Origin: Corallibacter vietnamensis
Lineage (GTDB): Bacteria; Bacteroidota; Bacteroidia; Flavobacteriales; Flavobacteriaceae
DNA: 64,000 bases
Direction: 5' to 3'
NCBI RefSeq assembly: GCF_039537875.1
Contig: NZ_BAABBI010000001.1
Coordinates: 1,426,001-1,490,000, forward strand
Position 1 is the first letter of the stretch, and every line of letters begins with the position of its first letter. Position numbers and translations under genes: made by a program. Below are positions 51,585-59,261 of this stretch, piece by piece. The notes under the pieces were generated by a model. It saw only the letters and a list, made by a program, of their open reading frames with translations. It ran no database searches and was not told the DNA's origin.

Positions 51585-52655
51585 TTACTTAACTTCTTGC
51601 CTCCAATTATGAAGGTCTTCAGATAAGTTATGTTGTATATTTAGTAATTTCTCTTTGAAAATAGAAGCAAAAGAATCTTCAATATTAGGAAGCTCAAAAA
51701 CTTCTTCAGCATGTTCAAATGCAGAAATAGGACTTATCACAGCGGCTGTTCCTGCTCCAAAAATCTCTTTAAGAGAACCATTTCTAGCAGCATCTTTTAT
51801 TTCCTTAACACTTACACGACGAACTTCAACATCAATATGGTTGTCTTTAGCAAGTTGAATAATACTTTTTCTAGTAATTCCGTCTAAAATTCTATCATTT
51901 GTTGGCGCCGTAATAAGCGTGTCATTAACTCTAAAAAACACATTCATTGTTCCTGCTTCTTCAAGATATTCATGCGTATTAGCATCTGTCCAAACAACTT
52001 GTTGATATCCTTGTTCTTTAGCTAAATTAGTTGGGTGAAATTGCGCAGCATAATTTCCAGCGGCTTTAGCAAAACCAACGCCTCCATCAGCAGAACGACT
52101 AAACTTTTCGGCAAATAATACACGTACTTTTCCAGAATAGTAAGCTTTGGCAGGTGAACAAATAATCATAAAACGGTATTCACTAGCAGGAGATGCAGAA
52201 ATAGCAGGCTCTGTAGCAATTACAAAAGGCCTAATGTATAATGAGTTTCCCATACCTGGTTTAACCCAGTCTTTATCTAGATTTAGTAGCGTATGAAGTC
52301 CGTTAAAAAAATAATCTTTTGGGAATTCAGGAATAGCTAACCTAGCTGCAGATTTGTTTATTCTTGCATGGTTTTCCTCTGGTCTAAATAGCCAAACTTT
52401 ACCAGCTTCATCCTTATAAGCTTTCATACCTTCAAAGACAGCTTGACCATAATGAAATACTCTAGCAGATGGGTCAATAGTCATAGGTTGGTAAGGCATT
52501 ATTTTTGGCGTTTGCCACTTACCATCCTTAAAATCACATACAAACATATGGTCTGTAAAAATACGACCAAAATCGATGTTGTTAAAATCTACTTGATCTA
52601 TTTTAGTTGTTTTAGCCCTTTCTATTTGAATTTCTTTAGATGAAATACTACTCAT
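51585..52655 (-). CDS. ilvE: Branched-chain amino acid aminotransferase
   Basis: PLP enzyme that transfers the last amino group of leucine, isoleucine and valine. Motifs of the BCAT type II (eukaryote-like) group: FHYGQAVFEGMKAY, GNSLYIRPFVIATEP, the PLP-Lys in FAKAAGNYAAQ near residue 195, EEAGTMNVFF, and EIFGAGTAAVISP. 356 residues. The start at 52655 is used; the frame extends to 52679, which overlaps the minus-strand -7 box. Confidence 0.95.
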   Translation of the reverse strand: MSSISSKEIQIERAKTTKIDQVDFNNIDFGRIFTDHMFVCDFKDGKWQTPKIMPYQPMTIDPSARVFHYGQAVFEGMKAYKDEAGKVWLFRPEENHARINKSAARLAIPEFPKDYFFNGLHTLLNLDKDWVKPGMGNSLYIRPFVIATEPAISASPASEYRFMIICSPAKAYYSGKVRVLFAEKFSRSADGGVGFAKAAGNYAAQFHPTNLAKEQGYQQVVWTDANTHEYLEEAGTMNVFFRVNDTLITAPTNDRILDGITRKSIIQLAKDNHIDVEVRRVSVKEIKDAARNGSLKEIFGAGTAAVISPISAFEHAEEVFELPNIEDSFASIFKEKLLNIQHNLSEDLHNWRQEVK

Positions 52656-52676
52656 TTTTTGGTTTTTTAGATGGTG

Positions 52677-52684
52677 CAAAAATA
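52677..52684 (-). promoter_or_regulatory. -7 box of ilvE
   Basis: TATTTTTG on the minus strand, a TAnnTTTG match, 21 bases before the ATG at 52655. Confidence 0.55.
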
Positions 52685-52731
52685 CAGAATTAAACCTTAT
52701 GATTATATATAAAGTTTACTTAAAAAAGGTG

Positions 52732-52739
52732 TATATTTG
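52732..52739 (+). promoter_or_regulatory. -7 box of the DUF4920 gene
   Basis: TATATTTG, a perfect TAnnTTTG match. The upstream TTG start at 52737 overlaps this box, so the ATG at 52770 is the true start. Confidence 0.6.
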
Positions 52740-52769
52740 AAGTCAAAATTTTTAATTAACATCAAGATT

Positions 52770-53279
52770 ATGAAGAATATATTATACGTGTTTTTATTAG
52801 CATTACTAGTTGTTTCATGTAAAAATGAAAACAAAGAAGAAGTAAGTGTTGAAGAAGAAGTTACTACAGAAGTGACTTATGTGCCTTTTGGAGATAAAAT
52901 TGAAGCTGATAACGCATTGAGTGCTCAAGACATGGCAGCAAAATACGGAGCTATGAAAGTTGGTGACTCTATAAGTACAAAAATGACTGCTAAAGTAAAT
53001 AGTGTTTGCCAAGTAAAAGGATGTTGGATGCGTTTAGATTTAGGTAATGACGAAGAAGTTATGGTTAAATTTAAAGACTATGCGTTTTTCATGCCAAAAA
53101 ACATTTCAGGTAAAGATGTTATTATAGACGGAAATGCTTACGTAAATGAGATATCTGTTGAAGATTTAAAGCACTATGCTGAAGATGCAGGAAAAACAGA
53201 AGAAGAAATAGCAGCAATTACAGAGCCTAGAAAGACTTATACTTTTATGGCAGATGGCGTATTGCTTGTAGAAGAATAA
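52770..53279 (+). CDS. DUF4920 lipoprotein
   Basis: A 169-residue lipoprotein with lipobox VVSC near residue 16, a Glu-rich linker, and the DUF4920 domain: FGDKIEADNALSAQDMA, VNSVCQVKGCWMRL (a conserved Cys pair with Trp), FKDYAFFMPKNISG and VYGTFxx-like C-terminal strands. An OB-like fold is likely; function unknown. It is five bases from the haem-motif gene, with mnmD following, in one operon. Confidence 0.87.
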   Translation: MKNILYVFLLALLVVSCKNENKEEVSVEEEVTTEVTYVPFGDKIEADNALSAQDMAAKYGAMKVGDSISTKMTAKVNSVCQVKGCWMRLDLGNDEEVMVKFKDYAFFMPKNISGKDVIIDGNAYVNEISVEDLKHYAEDAGKTEEEIAAITEPRKTYTFMADGVLLVEE

Positions 53280-53284
53280 AATAG

Positions 53285-53731
53285 ATGAGAGTTTTATTAT
53301 TAAGTTTTCTTGCGTGTTTGTTTATTTTGAGTTGTAATGATTCAAAAAAAGATAATGAAACAACACAAAATAAAAAAGAACCTATTGTTTATGATATGTA
53401 TGAGCCTTCAGAAATGGCTTTACTTATGAACGAGATGTATGCTCATAATTTAAAAATAAAACAAGATATCCTTGATGGAAAAATGCCTGCTGAATTTCCG
53501 TTAGAGTTTTTAAAAATACATTCAGCAGAATTGACCAAAGCAAAAGATAGAAACGCTACGTTTGAAAGTTTCTCTAAATTATTTATTCAAACAGAAAAAG
53601 AAATTTTTAACCAAGCGTCTACACAACCTATAGAAGAGCGATTTAACAATGCTGTTAACGTTTGTATATCTTGTCATCAAACCAATTGTACTGGGCCAAT
53701 ACCACGTATTAAAAAACTATTAATTAAATAG
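53285..53731 (+). CDS. Small lipoprotein with one haem-binding CxxCH
   Basis: A 148-residue lipoprotein: lipobox ILSC near residue 17, a helical middle (SEMALLMNEMYAHNLKIKQ), and at the C-terminus VCISCHQTNCTG, a CxxCH motif for covalent haem c. Met residues that could be the axial ligand occur in the helical part. It looks like a cytochrome c'-like or minimal class II cytochrome, but I do not recognise the family. It is one base from mnmD and shares the DUF4920 operon. Confidence 0.7.
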   Translation: MRVLLLSFLACLFILSCNDSKKDNETTQNKKEPIVYDMYEPSEMALLMNEMYAHNLKIKQDILDGKMPAEFPLEFLKIHSAELTKAKDRNATFESFSKLFIQTEKEIFNQASTQPIEERFNNAVNVCISCHQTNCTGPIPRIKKLLIK

Positions 53732-53732
53732 T

Positions 53733-54428
53733 TTGAAACGTCAAGTAATAACAACTGGAGATGGTTCAAAAACCATTCAAATACAAGATTGGAACGAGCA
53801 ATATCACTCTATTCACGGAGCCATACAAGAAGCAAACCATGTTTTTATAAAACATGGTTTGCTATATAAAACAACCTCTCAACATAACAATTCTGAAAAA
53901 ATATCATTACTAGAAATTGGTTTTGGTACAGGTCTTAATGCTTTTATTACCTTGATACAGCAAAGTCATTTGCCTGTAGTTATTGATTATGTGGGCGTAG
54001 AGGCTTATCCTGTAAAACAAGAAGAAATAGCTTTATTAAATTATACAGAACAATTAAATGCCGCTGATTTTGAAAAGTATTATACTAAAATGCATGCATG
54101 TTCTTGGGAAGAATCTCACCAAATAACAGATGATTTTACATTAACCAAACAGCAAAAATTCTTCAAAGATATTCAGGATGTATCTCAATATGATTTAATA
54201 TACTTTGATGCATTTGGAGCTAGAGTTCAACCTGAATTATGGACGCCTTCTATATTTCAAATTATGTATAATGCTTTAAAATTAGAAGGTGTTTTAGTGA
54301 CGTATTCTGCAAAAGGAAGTGTAAGGCGTGCAATGCAAGAGGTTGGCTTTACTGTAGAACGATTGCCAGGTCCGCCAGGTAAACGAGAAATGCTTAGGGC
54401 AACGAAGTGTTCATCATCTTCAAGTTAA
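53733..54428 (+). CDS. mnmD: tRNA (mnm5s2U34) methyltransferase MnmD
   Basis: Stand-alone version of the MnmC methyltransferase domain, which makes 5-methylaminomethyl-2-thiouridine at the tRNA wobble base. SAM motif LLEIGFGTGLNAFITL near residues 64-79, VGVEAYP, and the signature YFDAFGARVQPELWT near 155, then YSAKGSVRRAMQEVGFTVER. 231 residues, without the MnmC oxidase half. The start is TTG at 53733, one base after the previous stop; no ATG fits. Confidence 0.88.
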   Translation: MKRQVITTGDGSKTIQIQDWNEQYHSIHGAIQEANHVFIKHGLLYKTTSQHNNSEKISLLEIGFGTGLNAFITLIQQSHLPVVIDYVGVEAYPVKQEEIALLNYTEQLNAADFEKYYTKMHACSWEESHQITDDFTLTKQQKFFKDIQDVSQYDLIYFDAFGARVQPELWTPSIFQIMYNALKLEGVLVTYSAKGSVRRAMQEVGFTVERLPGPPGKREMLRATKCSSSSS

Positions 54429-54583
54429 GTTAATATCTAAAGTAATATGATGAGAGCTTTGAATTAAGCTTTATTCTGTATGCTTTTTTGCTTCAATTTT
54501 TAAAATTACGTTAAATCTGTTAAAGCTTATATAAATAGACATCTTTTAGATTTTTAAATTCGTAAATTTAATAAAAAGCACGT

Positions 54584-55492
54584 ATGACAGTTTTAATTAC
54601 AGGAGCAACAGGATTAGTTGGTAAAGCTATAGTGAAACAATGTCATGAAAATAGCATTACGGTTCACTATTTAACAACATCTAAAAACAAAATACAGAAC
54701 AAAGAAAACTATAAAGGATTTTATTGGAATCCTGAAAAAGAAGAAATAGATTCAAATTGTTTTAAAGATGTTGATACTATAATTAATTTGGCCGGTGCTA
54801 CTATCTCAAAACGATGGACAAAACAATACAAGAAGCAAATTATAAATAGCAGAATAAATACATTAAAGCTGCTTAAAACGGCTCTGTTAAAGGAGCAATT
54901 ACAAATACCTCATATAATATCAGCAAGTGCTATTGGAGTTTATCCTAGTTCTCTTACGAATTATTACAATGAAGATTCTGAACAAATTTCTCCAAGCTTT
55001 TTAGGATCAGTTGTAAAAAAATGGGAAGCTGCTACAGATGAGTTTTCGCAATTAGGAATGCGAGTTTCTAAAGTAAGAATAGGTTTAGTATTAGATAGTA
55101 AAGAAGGCGCTTTGCCTCAAATAGTAAAACCTATTACATTTGGATTTGGGGCTACTTTTGGAAGTGGAAATCAATGGCAATCATGGATTCATATAAACGA
55201 TTTGGCAAGGTTGTTTGTATATGTTATGGAAGAGCGTTTAGGAGGAACTTTCAATGCCGTTGCACCTAACCCTGTAACCAATACTGATTTAACTAAAACG
55301 GCAGCAAAAATCCTAAATAAACCATTATGGTTGCCCAATATACCTAAATCAATAATGAAACTGATTTTAGGAGAAATGCATATACTGTTATTTGAAAGTC
55401 AACGAGTAAGTTCAAAAAAAATAGAAACACATGCCTTTAATTTTAAATATCCAAATTTATTACCAGCATTAGAAAATCTATTGTTAAAATAA
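54584..55492 (+). CDS. TIGR01777-family SDR epimerase-like protein
   Basis: A 302-residue extended short-chain dehydrogenase-like protein (YfcH/SulA type). NAD(P) motif LITGATGLVGKAIV at the N-terminus, INLAGATISKRWT, SASAIGVYP, and the C-terminal DUF1731 segment (NILNKPLWLPNIPKSIMKL, LLFESQRV). The Tyr of the usual YxxxK site is not clear, as is normal for this group. Function is poorly known. It is single, with a terminator after it. Confidence 0.9.
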   Translation: MTVLITGATGLVGKAIVKQCHENSITVHYLTTSKNKIQNKENYKGFYWNPEKEEIDSNCFKDVDTIINLAGATISKRWTKQYKKQIINSRINTLKLLKTALLKEQLQIPHIISASAIGVYPSSLTNYYNEDSEQISPSFLGSVVKKWEAATDEFSQLGMRVSKVRIGLVLDSKEGALPQIVKPITFGFGATFGSGNQWQSWIHINDLARLFVYVMEERLGGTFNAVAPNPVTNTDLTKTAAKILNKPLWLPNIPKSIMKLILGEMHILLFESQRVSSKKIETHAFNFKYPNLLPALENLLLK

Positions 55493-55522
55493 AAAAAGCC
55501 ACTTGTGTAAGTGACTTTTTTA
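55492..55522. terminator. Hairpin terminator between the TIGR01777 gene and the YceI gene
   Basis: The stem AAAAAGCCACTT/AAGTGACTTTTT (one mismatch) has a GTGT loop and A/T runs on both sides. Confidence 0.8.
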
Positions 55523-55541
55523 TTATGCTATATCTGAAACA

Positions 55542-56216
55542 TTAAGCTTTCTTAAAGGCAACAATATTGATTTTTAATTCAATATCATCATTAATAAACT
55601 TATCTCCTAAATCGTCAAAAACAGATTTAGAACCATAGTTAATGTTCCATTTAGTTCTATCAATAGTAAAAGCTTCACTAGAAATAGTCATTTTATCGCC
55701 TTCATTAGTAATAGTTACAGGAAAAGAAATATTGTGTTTCATTCCTTTAAGAGATAAATTTCCAGAAAGGTTAGTTTTACCAGCAGCCATAGACTCTACA
55801 CCAGTAATTTCAAAAGCACCAGTAGGGAATTGATTTACATTAAAGAAATGATCTTTCTTGTCTTCAACTGTTCCTTTTAAGTGGCTTTCAAGGCTTGCTT
55901 GCATTTTTTCGTCACCATCAAGAACTTTAATAGTATTCATGTCAATTAAAAAAGTTCCACTTTGTAATTGTCCATCATTTGTTTGAAAAACTCCAGTGTC
56001 AATACTTACAGTTCCGTTATGTGTTCCTGTAGGCTTAAACCCTTTCCATTCTATTGAAGATTGAGCAACATCAGTAACGTATTTTTGAGAAACGCTTTCG
56101 CTAACAGCAGCTGGTTCAGCTTCGCTAGTATTAGCTTCTTGAGCTTTGTCTTTACAACTAGTTAAACCAAAAGCAATAGAGGCAATAGTGAAAACAGTTA
56201 AAAATTTTCTTTTCAT
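55542..56216 (-). CDS. YceI-family lipoprotein
   Basis: A 224-residue lipoprotein with lipobox LTSC near residue 20, an Ala/Glu-rich linker, and the YceI lipocalin-like barrel: SSIEWKGFKPTGTHNGTVS, FPTGAFEITGV, GNLSLKGMKHNISFPVTI, and DRTKWNINYGS. YceI proteins bind isoprenoid-like lipids. A -7 box TATTTTTG lies at 56245-56252 on the minus strand. Divergent from grpE. Confidence 0.92.
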   Translation of the reverse strand: MKRKFLTVFTIASIAFGLTSCKDKAQEANTSEAEPAAVSESVSQKYVTDVAQSSIEWKGFKPTGTHNGTVSIDTGVFQTNDGQLQSGTFLIDMNTIKVLDGDEKMQASLESHLKGTVEDKKDHFFNVNQFPTGAFEITGVESMAAGKTNLSGNLSLKGMKHNISFPVTITNEGDKMTISSEAFTIDRTKWNINYGSKSVFDDLGDKFINDDIELKINIVAFKKA

Positions 56217-56324
56217 GAGTTATATGTGTTTTAGTGTTATCTAACAAAAATAATGAATTGACAATTAAAACACTTATAAAAACTCCTAAAAATATTTTAT
56301 GACATTATGGCATTTTAATAATAA

Positions 56325-56339
56325 TGGCAGTACTTTTGC
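56325..56339 (+). promoter_or_regulatory. Sigma-54-like -24/-12 element before grpE
   Basis: TGGCAGTACTTTTGC: GG at 56326-56327 and GC at 56338-56339, exactly the 12-base offset of the sigma-54 consensus TGGCAC-N5-TTGC. It starts 57 bases before the grpE ATG. A visual scan found no other full match upstream of a gene in this window. Confidence 0.5.
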
Positions 56340-56381
56340 CAATTAAAGTTTTAGTATTTATTATAACAATTTAAGTACACA

Positions 56382-56909
56382 ATGAGCAAGAAAGATAAAA
56401 AAGAAGATATTGCTGTAGAGCAAGCAGAAGAACAAGTAGTAAATCAAGAAAATGAACAAACTACTGAAGAAAAACTTCAAGAAGAGTTGAATAAAGAAAA
56501 AGATAAATTTTTAAGACTCTTTGCTGAGTTTGAAAACTACAAGAAACGTACATCAAAAGAGCGCGTAGAGTTATTTAAAACAGCAAGCCAAGAAGTTATG
56601 TTGGCTCTTTTACCTGTTATAGATGACTTTGATAGAGCATATGTTGAAATAGCAAAAACAGAAGAAAAGGAATTGCTAAAAGGTGTTGAGCTAATAAGCA
56701 ATAAATTAAAAACAACTTTAAAAGCAAAAGGACTTGAAGAAATAGAACTTAATCAAGGTGATGTTTTTAATGCAGATATTCATGAAGCAATAACACAAAT
56801 ACCAGCGCCAAATGATGATTTAAAAGGAAAAATTATAGACGTTATAGAAAAAGGTTACAAACTAGGCGATAAAATTATAAGATTTCCAAAAGTAGTTACA
56901 GGACAATAA
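56382..56909 (+). CDS. grpE: GrpE, nucleotide exchange factor of DnaK
   Basis: A 175-residue cochaperone. A charged, Glu/Gln-rich disordered start (1-30), a long dimer helix with RLFAEFENYKKRTSKER near 42-58, then the helix bundle and a final beta-wing with VFNADIHEAITQIPAP and GYKLGDKIIRFPKVVTG. Typical of the family. It is nine bases before dnaJ in one operon; dnaK is not adjacent. A sigma-54-like element lies upstream. Confidence 0.95.
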   Translation: MSKKDKKEDIAVEQAEEQVVNQENEQTTEEKLQEELNKEKDKFLRLFAEFENYKKRTSKERVELFKTASQEVMLALLPVIDDFDRAYVEIAKTEEKELLKGVELISNKLKTTLKAKGLEEIELNQGDVFNADIHEAITQIPAPNDDLKGKIIDVIEKGYKLGDKIIRFPKVVTGQ

Positions 56910-56918
56910 AATACACAC

Positions 56919-58043
56919 ATGGCAAAACGAGATTATTACGAAATATTAGGAGTAGATAAAAGTGCATCAGCTACAGAGATCAAAAAGGCATATAGAAAAT
57001 TAGCGCTAAAATATCATCCTGATAAAAACCCAGACGACGCAGAGGCTGAAACAAAATTTAAAGAAGCTGCCGAGGCATATGAAGTTTTAAGTAATGCAGA
57101 TAAAAAAGCCCGTTATGACCAATTTGGACATCAAGCTTTTGAAGGCGCAGGAGGCTTTGGCGGTGGCGGCATGAATATGGATGACATATTTAGCCAGTTT
57201 GGTGATATTTTTGGCGGTGCTTTTGGTGGCGGCGGTTTTTCTGGTTTTGGCGGCGGTTTTGGCGGTGGTCAACGTCGAGTAAAAGGTAGTAACCTTCGTA
57301 TTCGAGTTAAACTTACTCTAGACGAAATAGCAAACGGTGTAGAAAAGAAAATTAAAGTTCGCCGTAAAGTTCAAGCAAGTGGAACAACATACAAAACCTG
57401 TACAACATGTAATGGCTCTGGTCAAGTTACACGTGTTACCAATACCATTTTAGGTAGAATGCAAACAGCTACTACTTGTAACGTTTGTGGTGGATCAGGA
57501 CAAATTATAGATAAAAAACCAGACGAGGCAGATGCTAATGGCTTATTATCAAAAGAAGAAACAGTATCAATAAAAATACCGGCAGGTGTTGTAGATGGTA
57601 TGCAACTTAAAGTTTCAGGTAAAGGAAATGAAGCCCCAGGAAACGGTGTTTCAGGAGACCTACTAGTGGCAATTGAAGAAGAGCCACACGAAACATTACA
57701 GCGAGAAGGTGATAACTTACATTACGATTTATACGTTAGCCTTCCTGATGCTGTTCTAGGTACATCAAAAGAAATAGATACTGTTACAGGGAAAGTGCGT
57801 ATAAAAATTGAAGCAGGTGTTCAGTCTGGTAAAATTTTACGCTTACGCGGAAAAGGTATTCCATCAATAAACGGTTATGGTAAAGGAGATTTACTAGTTC
57901 ATGTAAATGTTTGGACACCAAAAACGCTTAACAAACAGCAAAAAGAATTTTTTGAGTCTATGAGAGAAGATGAGCACTTTTCTCCTAAACCAGAAAAAAG
58001 CGATAAATCATTTTTTGAGAAAGTAAAAGATATGTTTTCTTAA
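56919..58043 (+). CDS. dnaJ: DnaJ cochaperone with a single zinc centre
   Basis: A 374-residue Hsp40. J domain (1-70) with HPD in YHPDKNPDD, a Gly/Phe-rich region (about 75-120), then a cysteine-rich domain with only two CxxCxGxG motifs, CTTCNGSG and CNVCGGSG, 30 or so residues apart, instead of four. The two C-terminal substrate domains follow (KIPAGVVDGMQLKVSGKG, RLRGKGIPSINGYGKGD). In E. coli terms the pair corresponds to zinc centre I (motifs 1 and 4); centre II is absent. It is downstream of grpE. Confidence 0.94.
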   Translation: MAKRDYYEILGVDKSASATEIKKAYRKLALKYHPDKNPDDAEAETKFKEAAEAYEVLSNADKKARYDQFGHQAFEGAGGFGGGGMNMDDIFSQFGDIFGGAFGGGGFSGFGGGFGGGQRRVKGSNLRIRVKLTLDEIANGVEKKIKVRRKVQASGTTYKTCTTCNGSGQVTRVTNTILGRMQTATTCNVCGGSGQIIDKKPDEADANGLLSKEETVSIKIPAGVVDGMQLKVSGKGNEAPGNGVSGDLLVAIEEEPHETLQREGDNLHYDLYVSLPDAVLGTSKEIDTVTGKVRIKIEAGVQSGKILRLRGKGIPSINGYGKGDLLVHVNVWTPKTLNKQQKEFFESMREDEHFSPKPEKSDKSFFEKVKDMFS

Positions 58044-58065
58044 AAATTAAAATGAATTTTTATTT

Positions 58066-58095
58066 AAAAAAACCCACTAATTTAGTGGGTTTTTG
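58066..58095 (+). terminator. Hairpin terminator after dnaJ
   Basis: The stem AAAACCCACTA/TAGTGGGTTTT with a 3-base loop, and T-run. Confidence 0.88.
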
Positions 58096-58126
58096 TTGTT
58101 TATGATAAACCTTTTTTAGCAAGGTC

Positions 58127-58157
58127 TCTGTTTATTTAGGAAAAAACACTATATTTG
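58127..58157 (+). promoter_or_regulatory. Promoter of the small-RNA candidate
   Basis: TCTG (near TTTG) at 58127-58130, 19 bases, TATATTTG at 58150-58157. No ORF follows within the expected transcript. Confidence 0.5.
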
Positions 58158-58162
58158 ATTTA

Positions 58163-58252
58163 TCACTATTTATTTAATAGTGGTAATTTTTCTTTTTCAT
58201 AGCAATTTTTTCCCATCCTTTAAATGAAAGTTTTAAGGATGGGTTTTGTTTT
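58163..58252 (+). ncRNA. Candidate small RNA, about 90 nt
   Basis: Predicted transcript between a Bacteroidota promoter and a terminator. It begins with a hairpin TTATCACTAT/ATAGTGGTAA (58160-58186, one G-U). A T-rich single strand follows, then a second hairpin CCCATCCTTTAAA/TTTAAGGATGGG (58212-58243, one bulge), then TTTTGTTTT. It ends about 80 bases before the next gene start. No open frame of useful length is present. Known RNA families (6S, tmRNA, SRP, RNase P) do not fit this size and shape. Confidence 0.4.
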
Positions 58253-58332
58253 ATATTAATTGATAGTTTATTATACTACCTTTCCAACATTTAATATATT
58301 TACCTCAATTAAAAATTAATTAATCGTCGTTT

Positions 58333-59259
58333 ATGAGCAACTTATTAGAAGCACATTCAGTTTCTAAAAAATTTGGAGATTTTACAGCTTTAAATAATGC
58401 TTCAATTACAGTGCCTAAAGGCAGTATTTTTGGGCTTTTAGGACCTAACGGAGCAGGAAAAACTACACTTATTAGAATCATTAACCAAATAACTATGCCT
58501 GATACTGGGCAAGTTTTGCTAGATGGAGAACCTTTAGCAACTCATCATATTAAAGATATTGGATACTTACCAGAAGAACGTGGGTTGTATAAATCTATGA
58601 AAGTGGGTGAACAAGCATTGTATTTAGCTCAACTAAAGGGATTAAGTAAAGCAGAGGCAAAAAAACGACTTAAATACTGGTTTGATCGTTTAGAGATAGG
58701 AGACTGGTGGAATAAAAAAATACAAGAGCTATCTAAAGGAATGGCCCAAAAAATTCAATTTATAGTTACAGTGCTTCATGAACCTAAATTGTTAATTTTT
58801 GATGAGCCTTTCTCTGGTTTTGACCCTATAAATGCTAATTTAATTAAAGACGAGATATTACGTTTAAAAGATAATGGAGCAACAGTTATTTTTTCTACAC
58901 ATAGAATGGAATCTGTAGAAGAACTTTGTGATCATATTGCTTTGATACATAAATCAAACAAAATTCTTGATGGACGATTAGATGACATTAAGCAGCAATA
59001 CAAAACCAATACGTTTGAAATAGCTGTGAAAACAAATGACAAATTCTTATTAGAAAAAGAGCTGGCTCAAAACTTTATTGTTTCTCCAGCAAGTTTTAAA
59101 ACACTAGGAGATGTACTTAAACTTAATGTAAAAATTACTGATCAACAAACGCCAAACAATTTATTAAGCTACTTAACATCAAAAGGAGAAGTTTCTCATT
59201 TTGTAGAGCTTATACCAAGCGCCAATGATATTTTTATTCAAGCCGTAAAGAATAACTAG
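58333..59259 (+). CDS. ABC-2 transporter ATPase, NatA type
   Basis: A 308-residue ATPase: Walker A GPNGAGKTT near residue 38, signature LSKGMAQK (variant of LSGGQ) near 137, Walker B LLIFDEPFSGFDP near 157, switch His in STHRM, and a C-terminal DUF4162 domain (about 215-308). This is the subtype paired with NatB-like permeases, here two bases downstream. Sodium or peptide export is possible; the substrate is not determinable. First gene of an operon that continues to the window end. Confidence 0.92.
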   Translation: MSNLLEAHSVSKKFGDFTALNNASITVPKGSIFGLLGPNGAGKTTLIRIINQITMPDTGQVLLDGEPLATHHIKDIGYLPEERGLYKSMKVGEQALYLAQLKGLSKAEAKKRLKYWFDRLEIGDWWNKKIQELSKGMAQKIQFIVTVLHEPKLLIFDEPFSGFDPINANLIKDEILRLKDNGATVIFSTHRMESVEELCDHIALIHKSNKILDGRLDDIKQQYKTNTFEIAVKTNDKFLLEKELAQNFIVSPASFKTLGDVLKLNVKITDQQTPNNLLSYLTSKGEVSHFVELIPSANDIFIQAVKNN

Positions 59260-59261
59260 TT

